63,378 bases of DNA, taken from NCBI GenBank assembly GCA_964432985.1, contig CAYSPT010000029.1:1-63378 (forward strand), read 5' to 3'. This stretch comes from CAYSPT01 sp964432985. Its GTDB lineage: Bacteria; Muiribacteriota; CAYSPT01. This document shows positions 24,186-32,146 of this stretch, in pieces (the stretch's first letter is position 1; the number at the start of each line of letters is the position of its first letter). The notes beneath the pieces were generated by a model. It made no database searches, was not told where the DNA came from, and worked only from the letters and a program-made list of their open reading frames with translations. A program made the position numbers and the translations under genes.

Positions 24186-26383
24186 ACAGAACGGCGTGGC
24201 CGATGTGGTTTCTGACAGTGGCAGGGTTCGTGTGCACCGCCGGATTTACCGGCTGGTGCGAGACAGCTCCGGAGCCGTCAACCGTGCAGCAGGCCGACAT
24301 CGTGCCGTTTTACATTCAACGTATCTCACCACTGGTCGGTAAAACCATCGTGCTCGACCCCGGCCACGGCGGCGAGGATCCCGGGGCTGTCAGCCCGGGC
24401 GGTCTGACCGAGAAGGAACTGAATCTACGGATCGGCCGAATATTGAAAAGGATGCTGGAAAAGTACGGCGCCAGGGTGCTTGTGACAAGGACCGGTGACG
24501 GCACCTATGTATCTCTGGGAAACCGGGTGGCACAAGCCCAGGAGGCACGCTGCGACCTGTTTGTCTCACTGCATCACAACGCCACCTACCGGCAGGACGT
24601 GAAGAACAAAACCGAAGTCTACTACTCCATGCTGGATCCTTTGACGTCCCGGAACCTGGCCGCACGGGTAGCCGAATCCCTTCACTGCGAGTTGAAGCTG
24701 GACTACGGAATCTTCCCGGCGAACTACTTTGTTCTCCGGAACCTGAGCGTTCCGGCCATCCTGGGAGAACCGCTTTACATGCACTTAAAGGACTGTCAGC
24801 GGGAACTGCGCACCTTTTCGTTCTGCTTCCGGGAAGCGAGAGGATATTTCAAAGGGATACGCGATTATTTCTCGCTGGGCGTTCCGGATATCCAACCCCC
24901 TATTTCTGATTCGCCCCGGCGGTACGGGCGTTCCCCCGGAACCATCCGGTGTACCGTTTCGGGAGAAAATCTTGAAGCGGACCGCGTGCACGCGAATCTC
25001 GACGGACACCGTCAGCCTCTCCCGGTGGCGCTGCACGATAATGAAGTTGTCATTCATCTCGATGACCTGTCCAACGGTCCCCATGTGCTGGATGTCCAGG
25101 TAGGAAATATTCACGGCAATTATTCAAAAAAACGAAGGTACGCTTTTACCGTCGCCCATCCTCCCTATGGGATGGATGTACAGTACCACCCCCGGCACCG
25201 GTACCCGCGGCAGGAATTCCTTCACGTTACCTGCTCGTTGAACGACCAGCGGGGCCAACCTCTCGGTGACGGTATTCCGGTAACCCTTGAATCCAGCCAC
25301 ACGGTACTGGCCGCCGAACCGTTCCTGACCAGCGGGACGGTCAGCGCTGTGGTGAGCCTGGACAGACCACATCACCATCCGTCTTCACTGGTATCTACCG
25401 ATTCCACTCCGGTAACGGTGCGTGTCACGGTGGAAGGACGGAGGTTTGAAAAAACCGTGAACATCAGCAAAACGAGGACCCGATCCATCCCCCCGGCCAC
25501 CATCGTTCAGGGGCGGGTGACCGATGACGGCGGACAACCCCTGGCGGGTGTCCAGGTCAAGAAAGCCGGGGACGATTCAGTTTTTTCAACCAGCTCTACG
25601 GGGCATTACACCGTCTTGGCTTCGGAGCACGATCTCATCGTGTTTTCGAAAGCCGGGTACTTCGGGAACATCGGCACAATCCGCTCCTCTGCGGAGGTTG
25701 TGCTGCAGCCCATCTGCCGGGAGCTGCTGGGCACGCGGATTACCCTTTCGGCCCGAAAAGAGCGCACGGCCGCCCTTTCATACCTCAACAGAATGACCGT
25801 AAAGCTTCTGGAGTATCTGCTCAGGCGCTCCGGGGCCGAGGTCAAGGTGGGCTCACGGGGTATTTTCAACCGGTCCTACCTTCAGAAGGCTATGGGAAGC
25901 AACAGGTTCAAAAGCGCCTGGTTCATAGAGCTGGCGGCTGAACTGGACGACCGGATGCGAGCCGGGGACATTTCGCATCTTTTACCCGGCGAGCCGTACT
26001 GCTTCCATTACCCGGGAAGCAAAGGGGGCACCAGGTTCTCGAAGGCATTCCTTTATCGCAGGATCGGCACTTCTGGCGACATCGACGGCCATCACCTCAA
26101 CTGCTCGAACTATGCCGTGATCAACACGTCCTGCCCGGCGATACTCATTTACCCGGGGATCAACCACAGCATGTATGCAACCGGTCTCGGCCGGCAGCGG
26201 TATTTCACGCAAACAGCCCTGGATATTGTGTTGACGTTGGTAAAAGCCGTACAGGGGACCCTGAGCGAACGCCAGGAGGAACGAATACAGAGCTACTTGT
26301 CACCCATGGCGGCCACGATCCTGCGTATTCCTTCCAGCCCCCCCAGCGGGATGGACACGTGCCGGGACGAGGGAACCTGGTGA
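24182..26383 (+). CDS. N-acetylmuramoyl-L-alanine amidase with degenerate second copy
   Basis: A 733-residue exported protein. After a signal peptide comes an Amidase_3 domain (about 50-240) that cleaves the muramoyl-alanine bond of peptidoglycan. Zinc and catalytic residues are present: His62 (DPGHGG), Glu77 (GLTEKE), His131 (SLHHNA) and Glu196 (ILGEPLYM). Beta-sandwich regions follow, including a carboxypeptidase-regulatory-like domain (VQGRVTDDGGQPLAGVQV, about 450-510). The C-terminal part (about 530-700) repeats amidase helices (YLNRMTVKLLEYLLRRSGAEV) and core (NYAVINTSCPAILIYPG) but lacks the zinc ligands. The last 91 bp overlap the sirtuin gene. Confidence 0.88.
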   Translation: MNRTAWPMWFLTVAGFVCTAGFTGWCETAPEPSTVQQADIVPFYIQRISPLVGKTIVLDPGHGGEDPGAVSPGGLTEKELNLRIGRILKRMLEKYGARVLVTRTGDGTYVSLGNRVAQAQEARCDLFVSLHHNATYRQDVKNKTEVYYSMLDPLTSRNLAARVAESLHCELKLDYGIFPANYFVLRNLSVPAILGEPLYMHLKDCQRELRTFSFCFREARGYFKGIRDYFSLGVPDIQPPISDSPRRYGRSPGTIRCTVSGENLEADRVHANLDGHRQPLPVALHDNEVVIHLDDLSNGPHVLDVQVGNIHGNYSKKRRYAFTVAHPPYGMDVQYHPRHRYPRQEFLHVTCSLNDQRGQPLGDGIPVTLESSHTVLAAEPFLTSGTVSAVVSLDRPHHHPSSLVSTDSTPVTVRVTVEGRRFEKTVNISKTRTRSIPPATIVQGRVTDDGGQPLAGVQVKKAGDDSVFSTSSTGHYTVLASEHDLIVFSKAGYFGNIGTIRSSAEVVLQPICRELLGTRITLSARKERTAALSYLNRMTVKLLEYLLRRSGAEVKVGSRGIFNRSYLQKAMGSNRFKSAWFIELAAELDDRMRAGDISHLLPGEPYCFHYPGSKGGTRFSKAFLYRRIGTSGDIDGHHLNCSNYAVINTSCPAILIYPGINHSMYATGLGRQRYFTQTALDIVLTLVKAVQGTLSERQEERIQSYLSPMAATILRIPSSPPSGMDTCRDEGTW

Positions 26384-27147
26384 TCACGGGGATTGATCCG
26401 TATCAGCGTTCCTGCCAGATGACGGGCCAGTTGCTCACACGTACCCCGGACGGTGGGAACCGCCAACCCCGCACCGATTTCAATGATGCACAGTGACCGG
26501 TCCTGCCTGACCAGGTCATTCAGCCACCGCTGGAGACGGGTGTTTTGCGCTTCAGTACGGTCAGGAACCCACGACCAGTCCCCGAACATCAAGACGTTGG
26601 GACGGGCCAGGCCTCCGCATCGGGGGCATACCGGAAGCGGGTCACGGGCCTTGAACAAATCCATGTTCACATCGACAGTCACCTTTTCGGCGTCCCAGAT
26701 TGAATCGGTGCAGAGCCGAACACATTGCAGGTGGTTGATGGAACCATGACACTCTTCCACCCGTTCCTCACCGAATCCCACTTTCTGGAAATGGCCGTCA
26801 ACATTGGAGGTGAACACGAAGTATCCTCCCTTTTTCTCCCTGGCCAGCGCCAGCAGCAGGGAGAAGCCTTCATGCGGTTCGGTCCTGCGGTAGAGGTGAA
26901 GGCGATGCCCGTAAAAAGCCCAGGCCAGTTCGGGATCTTCTTTGAACCAGCGTGGATTGGCCATCCCGGAGAAGGATATTCCCAGTTTGGCGATGGGGGG
27001 GTATGCTTTCCAGAAGCCGGATTTCCCCCTGAAGTCGGGCAGCCCCGAATCGACACCCATTCCGGCGCCGGCGCCGATCAGGACGGCGTCCGAATCTTTC
27101 AGGACGGAAGCGGCTTTTCGAATGACGTCGGCACAGGTATCCGGCAT
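26293..27147 (-). CDS. Sir2-family NAD-dependent protein deacetylase
   Basis: A 284-residue sirtuin. The NAD-binding motif GAGAGMGVDSGLPDFRG lies at residues 25-41, TSNVDGHFQKVG is the TQNIDxL equivalent, and the catalytic His is in EECHGSINHLQC. A zinc module is suggested by Cys pairs around LQCVRLC and VCPRCGG. It may deacylate metabolic enzymes or proteins; the acyl preference is not clear. ATG 27147 is chosen because it falls just past the stop of the HD-GYP gene; a start at 27192 would overlap that gene. The 3' end overlaps the convergent amidase by 91 bp. Confidence 0.9.
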   Translation of the reverse strand: MPDTCADVIRKAASVLKDSDAVLIGAGAGMGVDSGLPDFRGKSGFWKAYPPIAKLGISFSGMANPRWFKEDPELAWAFYGHRLHLYRRTEPHEGFSLLLALAREKKGGYFVFTSNVDGHFQKVGFGEERVEECHGSINHLQCVRLCTDSIWDAEKVTVDVNMDLFKARDPLPVCPRCGGLARPNVLMFGDWSWVPDRTEAQNTRLQRWLNDLVRQDRSLCIIEIGAGLAVPTVRGTCEQLARHLAGTLIRINPRDHQVPSSRHVSIPLGGLEGIRRIVAAMGDK

Positions 27148-27151
27148 GGTG

Positions 27152-29848
27152 TTATTCTTCGCCGGTGGTTGCGCCGCTGGCGGTAGTTGCACCGTTAGCG
27201 GTGGAAGGTTTGTCGTTCTGGTCTGTTGTTTCCTGATTTGCCAGCATCCGGAGGAAAGCTCTTACTACCTGCGGATCGAACTGGCTGCCGGAGCAACTGT
27301 TTATTTCCTCCACGGCAACCTGGTGGGAAAGCCCCCGGCGGTACGGGCGGTCGGAAACCATGGCGTCAAATGAATCGGCCACGGCGATGATCCTTCCCCC
27401 CAGGGGTATCGTGTTGCCTTTAAGCCCCTGTGGGTACCCTTTTCCATCGTACCGCTCATGATGGGCCAGCAGAATCCTGCGGACCGAATCCAGAAATTCC
27501 ACCGACTGCAGGATCTTCGTCCCCAGCAGCGGGTGCTGCTTGATCATGCTGAACTCTTCATTCGTCAAACCGCCGGGCTTGAGCAGGACATTGTCGCTCA
27601 CCCCAATTTTTCCGATGTCGTGAAGAAGGGCCGAGTGCCTGATGATGTCGATATCATCCTCCGAAAGGCCGAGCTCGAAGGCAATGCTCAGCGACAGCTC
27701 GGTTACCCTGGTTGAATGGCCATGGGTATAGGCGTCTTTGGCTTCAATGGCGGCGGCCAGAGACTGCACGGTACCCAGGTAACCGTTGAGCAGGTGCCGG
27801 TAAAGATCGGCGTTCTCGATGGCAATGGCGGCAGCGGACGACAGGGTGGAGAGAAATTCCTGGTCTTCCGCGGTGAACGACCACAGCTCCTTTTCTTCAT
27901 CCAGTGTCCGTTCAACGTTTAAAACGCCGACCACTTTGTCACGGCTCACCAGCGGCACCGAGAGCAGGGTCATGTCCTGTACGGACTCACGTTTCTTGTA
28001 CCGTTCATCAATGTTGACGTTTTCGATCAGCAAAGGGTTGCCGGTCAGCGCCACGGCGCCGGCCACGCCCTCACCCGGCTCGAAAACCAGGTCTTTAGCT
28101 ACCTCCTCGGGAATCCCGCGGGAAGCGCCCACCGTCAGCATACCGGTTTCTTCATTTCTGAGCATGAGAGAACCCCGGTCAGCCTGGAAAATGCTCATCA
28201 CGGCCTCCATGATACGATCGAACACCTGCTGCAGCTTCAATGTTGAACCGATACTTTTTGTCAACTCGTGCACCAGTGAAAGCTGCTCCACCTTTTCACT
28301 GGCCCGCTTGAAGTGCGCCGTGCGCTCCAGCGCAACCGCTATCTGGTTGGCCAGAATGACGAGCAGACGCAGGTCATCTTCGGTGAAGATCTCACCGCTT
28401 ACCTTGTTGTTGACATTGATGACTCCCATCACGCTGCGTTTCGCCATCAGCGGAACGGACAGGGCCGAACGGGTCTTGTAGTCAAGTGAGCTTCGCTGCT
28501 GGCCAAACCGTTTCTCGGCGTCCAGATCCCGTATGAGCAGCGGCTGCCCATTCTCGGCAACCCAGCCCGATATTCCTTCTCCCGGTTTGATGCAGGCGGT
28601 CTTTACTATTTGCTTCGGTAACCCTTTGGCGGCCCTGATCCTCAGGCAATCACCGGCCTGATCGAACAGCATGACCGAGCAGTTTTCAACCTTCATGATG
28701 TCGGTTATGAGATCAAGAACTGTGGAAAACAGGCTGTCGAGATCCAGCACCGAATTCATCGTTTCGCCGACCCGCAGCAGTACTTTTAGTTCCTGAAGCC
28801 GCCGCTCAGTATCGTAATGGAGCCGGGCATTCTCAATCGCCGTAGCCAGGGGAGCCGCCAGGCTGGTGAGCAGGTCGAGGTCATCATCGTTAAAAGCCTC
28901 TCCCGACTCGGGGTTGGTCACATTGACGACGCCGATAATCTGGTTCTTTATAACCATAGGCGCGCTGATCGCCGAACGAGTCCGGTAATCGGTCAGCTTT
29001 ACCTTTTTAAACCGGGTATCGTGCTCGATATCTTTTATGAGTAAAGGCTTACCCTTTTTAGCCACCCACCCGGCAATACCGTCCCCCACTTTGACCCGGG
29101 TGGATTCCACCACCTCTTTTGGGAGCCCGCATGCAGCCCGGATGGTAAGAAATTTGCCGCTTTCATCCACAAGCATGAGTGAAGCGGTCTGCACTTCCAT
29201 GACCCTGGTAATATGTGTCAGCGCCTGCTTGAGTAGTTCATCCGGGTCAAGCAGTGTGCTGAGTGCCTGGCTTACTCCCTGAACGGTGGACATCGACCGC
29301 TGGTAGTGCTCGAGGCGGTACTCGGCGGTCAGGCGGGCAAGATACTCATTCAGGATTTCCCTGAGGAATACGGCTATGTCCTGCAACTCCTCCCCGGTCA
29401 TGGAGCGCATGGCCTGGAAAGCATCCCGGACCTCATCCTGTCCCATACCAACCCGGGAACTGAGCTCTTTTACCCACACATTTCCCGGCTGGTCTATAAC
29501 CACTCCTTCACTGACCACCAAGCCGCATACTTCGCGGTCCACCATGACAGGAAAGTAGAAGAACGATACTCCGCAATTGCAGGTTGTTACCCCCACTCCC
29601 CGTGATTTCTTGCGGCCGCGGGGACGCGGGTTGAGCTGCTGGTGAAACCGGGTGCACAGCTCTCCGCCTTTTTCAGACGTTCGCATAAGATGACAAGCCG
29701 GAGTGCGGGGAAAACCGGAAGGGTTTGCTATATCAGAAAGGGGCAGCATATTCCATGAGATCCGGCAACACCGGGAAAATCGTTCTCGCAGTGATACAAA
29801 CTCATCCGATTCCGAAAACAATTGCCAGATATCATATCCCGAATACAT
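27152..29848 (-). CDS. PocR-GAF-GAF-GAF-HD-GYP phosphodiesterase
   Basis: An 898-residue cytoplasmic signalling protein. The N-terminal ~170 residues carry Cys-rich motifs (CHLMRTSEKGGELC, CNCGV...REVCGLVVSEG) typical of a PocR ligand-binding domain. Three GAF domains follow (about 190-340, 365-515, 535-685), each with the GDGIAGWVA-like core. The HD-GYP domain (about 700-865) has HDIGK (743-747) and HHERYDGKGYP (about 796-806), so c-di-GMP hydrolysis is expected. The C-terminal tail ends in an 18-bp in-frame repeat (27164-27199). ATG 29848 is preferred; TTG 29854 is possible. Confidence 0.93.
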   Translation of the reverse strand: MYSGYDIWQLFSESDEFVSLRERFSRCCRISWNMLPLSDIANPSGFPRTPACHLMRTSEKGGELCTRFHQQLNPRPRGRKKSRGVGVTTCNCGVSFFYFPVMVDREVCGLVVSEGVVIDQPGNVWVKELSSRVGMGQDEVRDAFQAMRSMTGEELQDIAVFLREILNEYLARLTAEYRLEHYQRSMSTVQGVSQALSTLLDPDELLKQALTHITRVMEVQTASLMLVDESGKFLTIRAACGLPKEVVESTRVKVGDGIAGWVAKKGKPLLIKDIEHDTRFKKVKLTDYRTRSAISAPMVIKNQIIGVVNVTNPESGEAFNDDDLDLLTSLAAPLATAIENARLHYDTERRLQELKVLLRVGETMNSVLDLDSLFSTVLDLITDIMKVENCSVMLFDQAGDCLRIRAAKGLPKQIVKTACIKPGEGISGWVAENGQPLLIRDLDAEKRFGQQRSSLDYKTRSALSVPLMAKRSVMGVINVNNKVSGEIFTEDDLRLLVILANQIAVALERTAHFKRASEKVEQLSLVHELTKSIGSTLKLQQVFDRIMEAVMSIFQADRGSLMLRNEETGMLTVGASRGIPEEVAKDLVFEPGEGVAGAVALTGNPLLIENVNIDERYKKRESVQDMTLLSVPLVSRDKVVGVLNVERTLDEEKELWSFTAEDQEFLSTLSSAAAIAIENADLYRHLLNGYLGTVQSLAAAIEAKDAYTHGHSTRVTELSLSIAFELGLSEDDIDIIRHSALLHDIGKIGVSDNVLLKPGGLTNEEFSMIKQHPLLGTKILQSVEFLDSVRRILLAHHERYDGKGYPQGLKGNTIPLGGRIIAVADSFDAMVSDRPYRRGLSHQVAVEEINSCSGSQFDPQVVRAFLRMLANQETTDQNDKPSTANGATTASGATTGEE

Positions 29849-29866
29849 GCCCAAACAACCCTTTCC

Positions 29867-29960
29867 ATATTTAACTTGCTGTAACAGCTGATGTTATATT
29901 TAACTTGCTGCAACAGCCGATTTTTATATTTAACCAGTTGTGATAGCGGGTGTAATATTT
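29867..29960. repeat. Four 29-30 bp tandem repeats upstream of the HD-GYP gene
   Basis: Units beginning ATATTTA start at 29867, 29896, 29926 and 29955. Copies 1 and 2 are nearly identical (ATATTTAACTTGCTG then (T/C)AACAGC); copies 3 and 4 are diverged. The unit holds a small dyad, GCTG-n3-CAGC. The position, starting 19 bases above the start codon, suggests protein-binding sites over the promoter. The rest of the 450-base gap up to the HU gene is AT-rich with no gene. Confidence 0.75.
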
Positions 29961-30110
29961 AGCTAGTAACCCAAACCGATGCTAGCACTCATTTCATCGA
30001 GAAGTCAAACAATTTCAGTGTGCTCGTACCTTCCTATTCTCTGATTTTCAGGGGACGTCAACAGATTGTGATGATTTTTTTCATTTTTTTTTAGTTTGTA
30101 GCCAATAAAG

Positions 30111-30162
30111 TTATCAACAGTGCATTTCCCTTTATTTATAGGGGTTTTCGTGGTTATCCACA
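30111..30162 (+). promoter_or_regulatory. Pair of DnaA-box-like sites
   Basis: TTATCCACA (30154-30162) is a perfect DnaA box and TTATCAACA (30111-30119) is a one-mismatch box, in the same orientation, next to a T-rich stretch (30078-30093). They may regulate nearby genes. Two sites are too few to call an origin. Confidence 0.4.
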
Positions 30163-30225
30163 TTTGTCAATCTCTTAAACCGCACGCTATAACTGGATTC
30201 TACGCCTATAAAATAGCGAAAACTG

Positions 30226-30254
30226 TTGATGTCATTGGGATTATGTGGTATACA
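30226..30254 (+). promoter_or_regulatory. Sigma-70 promoter of the HU gene
   Basis: TTGATG (30226-30231), 17-bp spacer, TATACA (30249-30254). The predicted start near 30261 gives a 38-base leader with an excellent ribosome site. Confidence 0.65.
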
Positions 30255-30298
30255 AGTTTCGAAACGTTGATTTCTAAAGGGAAAGGAGGTGAAGATGA

Positions 30299-30580
30299 AT
30301 GAACAAGACCGAACTGATCGAATCAATCGCCAAGAATGCCGAGCTCACAAAAAAAGAAAGCTCAAGGGCTCTCGAGGCTATGCTCGACGCCATCACCAAG
30401 AGCCTTAAGAAGGGGAAAAAGGTCAGCCTGATGGGCTTTGGCAGCTTCACTACCAAGAAGCGCGCCTCCCGCACGGGCCGCAATCCCCAGACCGGTGCCA
30501 GCATCAAGATCAAGGCCAAGAAGGTTGCCAAATTCAACCCCGGAAAGGCCCTGCGCGAAGCTGTCGCAAAAAAGAGATAA
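30299..30580 (+). CDS. hup: HU family DNA-binding protein
   Basis: A 93-residue nucleoid protein of the HU/IHF family that binds and bends DNA as a dimer. It starts MNKTELIESIAKNAELTK and has the GFGSFTTKKRASRTGRNPQTG arm signature, with Lys/Arg-rich ends. The arm-tip region (RNPQTGASI) matches HU rather than IHF. AAAGGAGGT lies 8 bases before ATG 30299, one of the strongest ribosome sites in the window, consistent with high expression. It is followed by the scaffold gap and a terminator. Confidence 0.97.
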   Translation: MNKTELIESIAKNAELTKKESSRALEAMLDAITKSLKKGKKVSLMGFGSFTTKKRASRTGRNPQTGASIKIKAKKVAKFNPGKALREAVAKKR

Positions 30581-30617
30581 TCATATTTTATTATGCAGCG
30601 CAATTGAAGAGGAAGCT

Positions 30618-30717
30618 NNNNNNNNNNNNNNNNNNNNNNNNNNNNNNNNNNNNNNNNNNNNNNNNNNNNNNNNNNNNNNNNNNNNNNNNNNNNNNNNNNN
30701 NNNNNNNNNNNNNNNNN
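30618..30717. other. Scaffold gap of 100 Ns
   Basis: The gap has a conventional fixed length. The 7 bases before it (GGAAGCT, 30611-30617) are the same as the 7 after it (30718-30724), and these form the left arm of the HU terminator. The true gap may therefore be very small or zero; the hairpin may have broken the assembly. Confidence 0.95.
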
Positions 30718-30743
30718 GGAAGCTGATGCAGCTTCCTTTTTTC
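30718..30743 (+). terminator. Rho-independent terminator after hup
   Basis: GGAAGCT, loop GATGC, AGCTTCC, then TTTTTTC. A second GGAAGCTGATGCAGC copy without the T-run lies at 30774-30788. The remaining stretch up to 30945 holds no gene that I can see. Confidence 0.8.
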
Positions 30744-30945
30744 TTTGTGCTGGATCTGAAGGATAACCCCAACGGAAGCTGATGCAGCCCTGGTAGAGTA
30801 TCCAGCTATTGCACTGTATCTTGCACTGCATCCCCAAATAGAGTACTCTTCATTTAGTTGAAAATATGTCCGGAAGGTATGGAAACGAATCCAGTCAAAC
30901 ACAGGTGAAAGCACTTACAGTGGCACTTTTCAGCGGGGGAAGATC

Positions 30946-32133
30946 ATGACATTTGACAAGAAAAAGAGAGTGATTTCGGCAGTCATTGCGGCGGTCGTTT
31001 GTGCGGGTATCATTTATGTGTTTGTGGCACAGGAAGAATACGGCACTACAGACAAAACCCGTTCTATTGTAAAAACTGAAGATCTTTCCAACCATCCGAT
31101 TTATAGAAACTACCATTTCGGGAGCGAAAAGAATGTCATAGACTTCGGTGAACAACCCTTATGGATTCCTACTTCAACAATCAGCGAGGTGATGAAAAGA
31201 GATACGATTTTACGGAACGAATTAAAAAAACTGGGATTCAGTATTAGATTTCATTCCTTTCTCAAAGGCAACGATGTCAATTACTTCATATTGAACGGCA
31301 ATCTGGAAGCCGGGATTGGTGGAGATATGCCTGCTATCAGGGTTGTGGCTGAAGGTGATGTAACCGTTACCTCCATCATCCAGGAAGGTCCTGTTTCGAT
31401 TATTTCAAAGGACATCAGGGAAGTAAGGAGTCTGAGAGGAAAGAAAATTGCGTACGCCCTTGGCTCCAATGCTCATTTTTACCTTTTGAACACCTTGAAC
31501 AAGAATGGGATCATGATAGATGACGTTGAACTGGTAAAACTTGATATCGTATACATGGCCGATGCGCTTCAAAAAGGGACAATTGATGCTTTCAGTGCCT
31601 GGGAGCCGACAGCGTCCATGGCGTTGACAAAATATCCCGAGTTTATAGTTACCCATAGTGGTAAATCATATGGATTCGTGTATTTGAAAAATGAATTCTA
31701 TACGTCAAATCAAGAAGCGGCGGGGCATATCCTGGCTTCGGAAATTAGAGCCTTGAAATGGATAAGGGCGAAAGAGTCCAATCTCACACTGGCCGGTGAA
31801 TGGGTCATTGCCAGCGCGGTGGAACTGTCTTCAAAAGTGTCGAAAGAACTGCCGATCACCCTTGAAATGATTAGCAGCCTGGCCAAAAAGGATTTACCGG
31901 GAATTCTCATGAAAGAGTACCCGCGGATACCGGCTGATTTACTGGCTACTCACGGAATGCTGAAAAAGGAATTCGATTTACTGCAAAATCTCGGTTTGGT
32001 TTCGGGAACGGTGAAATGGGAAGATGTCGAAAAATATTTTGACCTGGACATCATGGAAACCGTAATCTCAAACTCGGAAAAATACAAGCTTTTTGATGAA
32101 GTAAACTATAGTTCTGCAGAAAAACAACAATGA
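30946..32133 (+). CDS. Membrane-anchored SsuA/NMT1-like solute-binding protein
   Basis: A 395-residue protein of the nitrate/sulfonate/taurine-type periplasmic binding family. N-terminal hydrophobic segment KKRVISAVIAAVVCAGIIYVF lacks an obvious cleavage site or lipobox and may remain as an anchor. Family features: FLKGNDVNYFILNGNLEAGIGGDMPAI, LRGKKIAYALGSNAHFYL and IDAFSAWEPTA. No ABC permease or ATPase genes are nearby; a histidine kinase and a response regulator follow within 13 and 3 bases. This suggests that it feeds a ligand signal to the kinase rather than a transporter (inference). The exact ligand is unknown. Confidence 0.85.
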   Translation: MTFDKKKRVISAVIAAVVCAGIIYVFVAQEEYGTTDKTRSIVKTEDLSNHPIYRNYHFGSEKNVIDFGEQPLWIPTSTISEVMKRDTILRNELKKLGFSIRFHSFLKGNDVNYFILNGNLEAGIGGDMPAIRVVAEGDVTVTSIIQEGPVSIISKDIREVRSLRGKKIAYALGSNAHFYLLNTLNKNGIMIDDVELVKLDIVYMADALQKGTIDAFSAWEPTASMALTKYPEFIVTHSGKSYGFVYLKNEFYTSNQEAAGHILASEIRALKWIRAKESNLTLAGEWVIASAVELSSKVSKELPITLEMISSLAKKDLPGILMKEYPRIPADLLATHGMLKKEFDLLQNLGLVSGTVKWEDVEKYFDLDIMETVISNSEKYKLFDEVNYSSAEKQQ

Positions 32134-32146
32134 GAATGAACCTGCA

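Noticed and set aside
29867..29960. CRISPR array
   Set aside because: Units are imperfect, contiguous and without variable spacers. They are tandem repeats.
30050..30298. Chromosomal replication origin
   Set aside because: Only two DnaA-like boxes, no dnaA, dnaN, rpmH or gyrB nearby, and no skew data. Reported only as a possible regulatory region.
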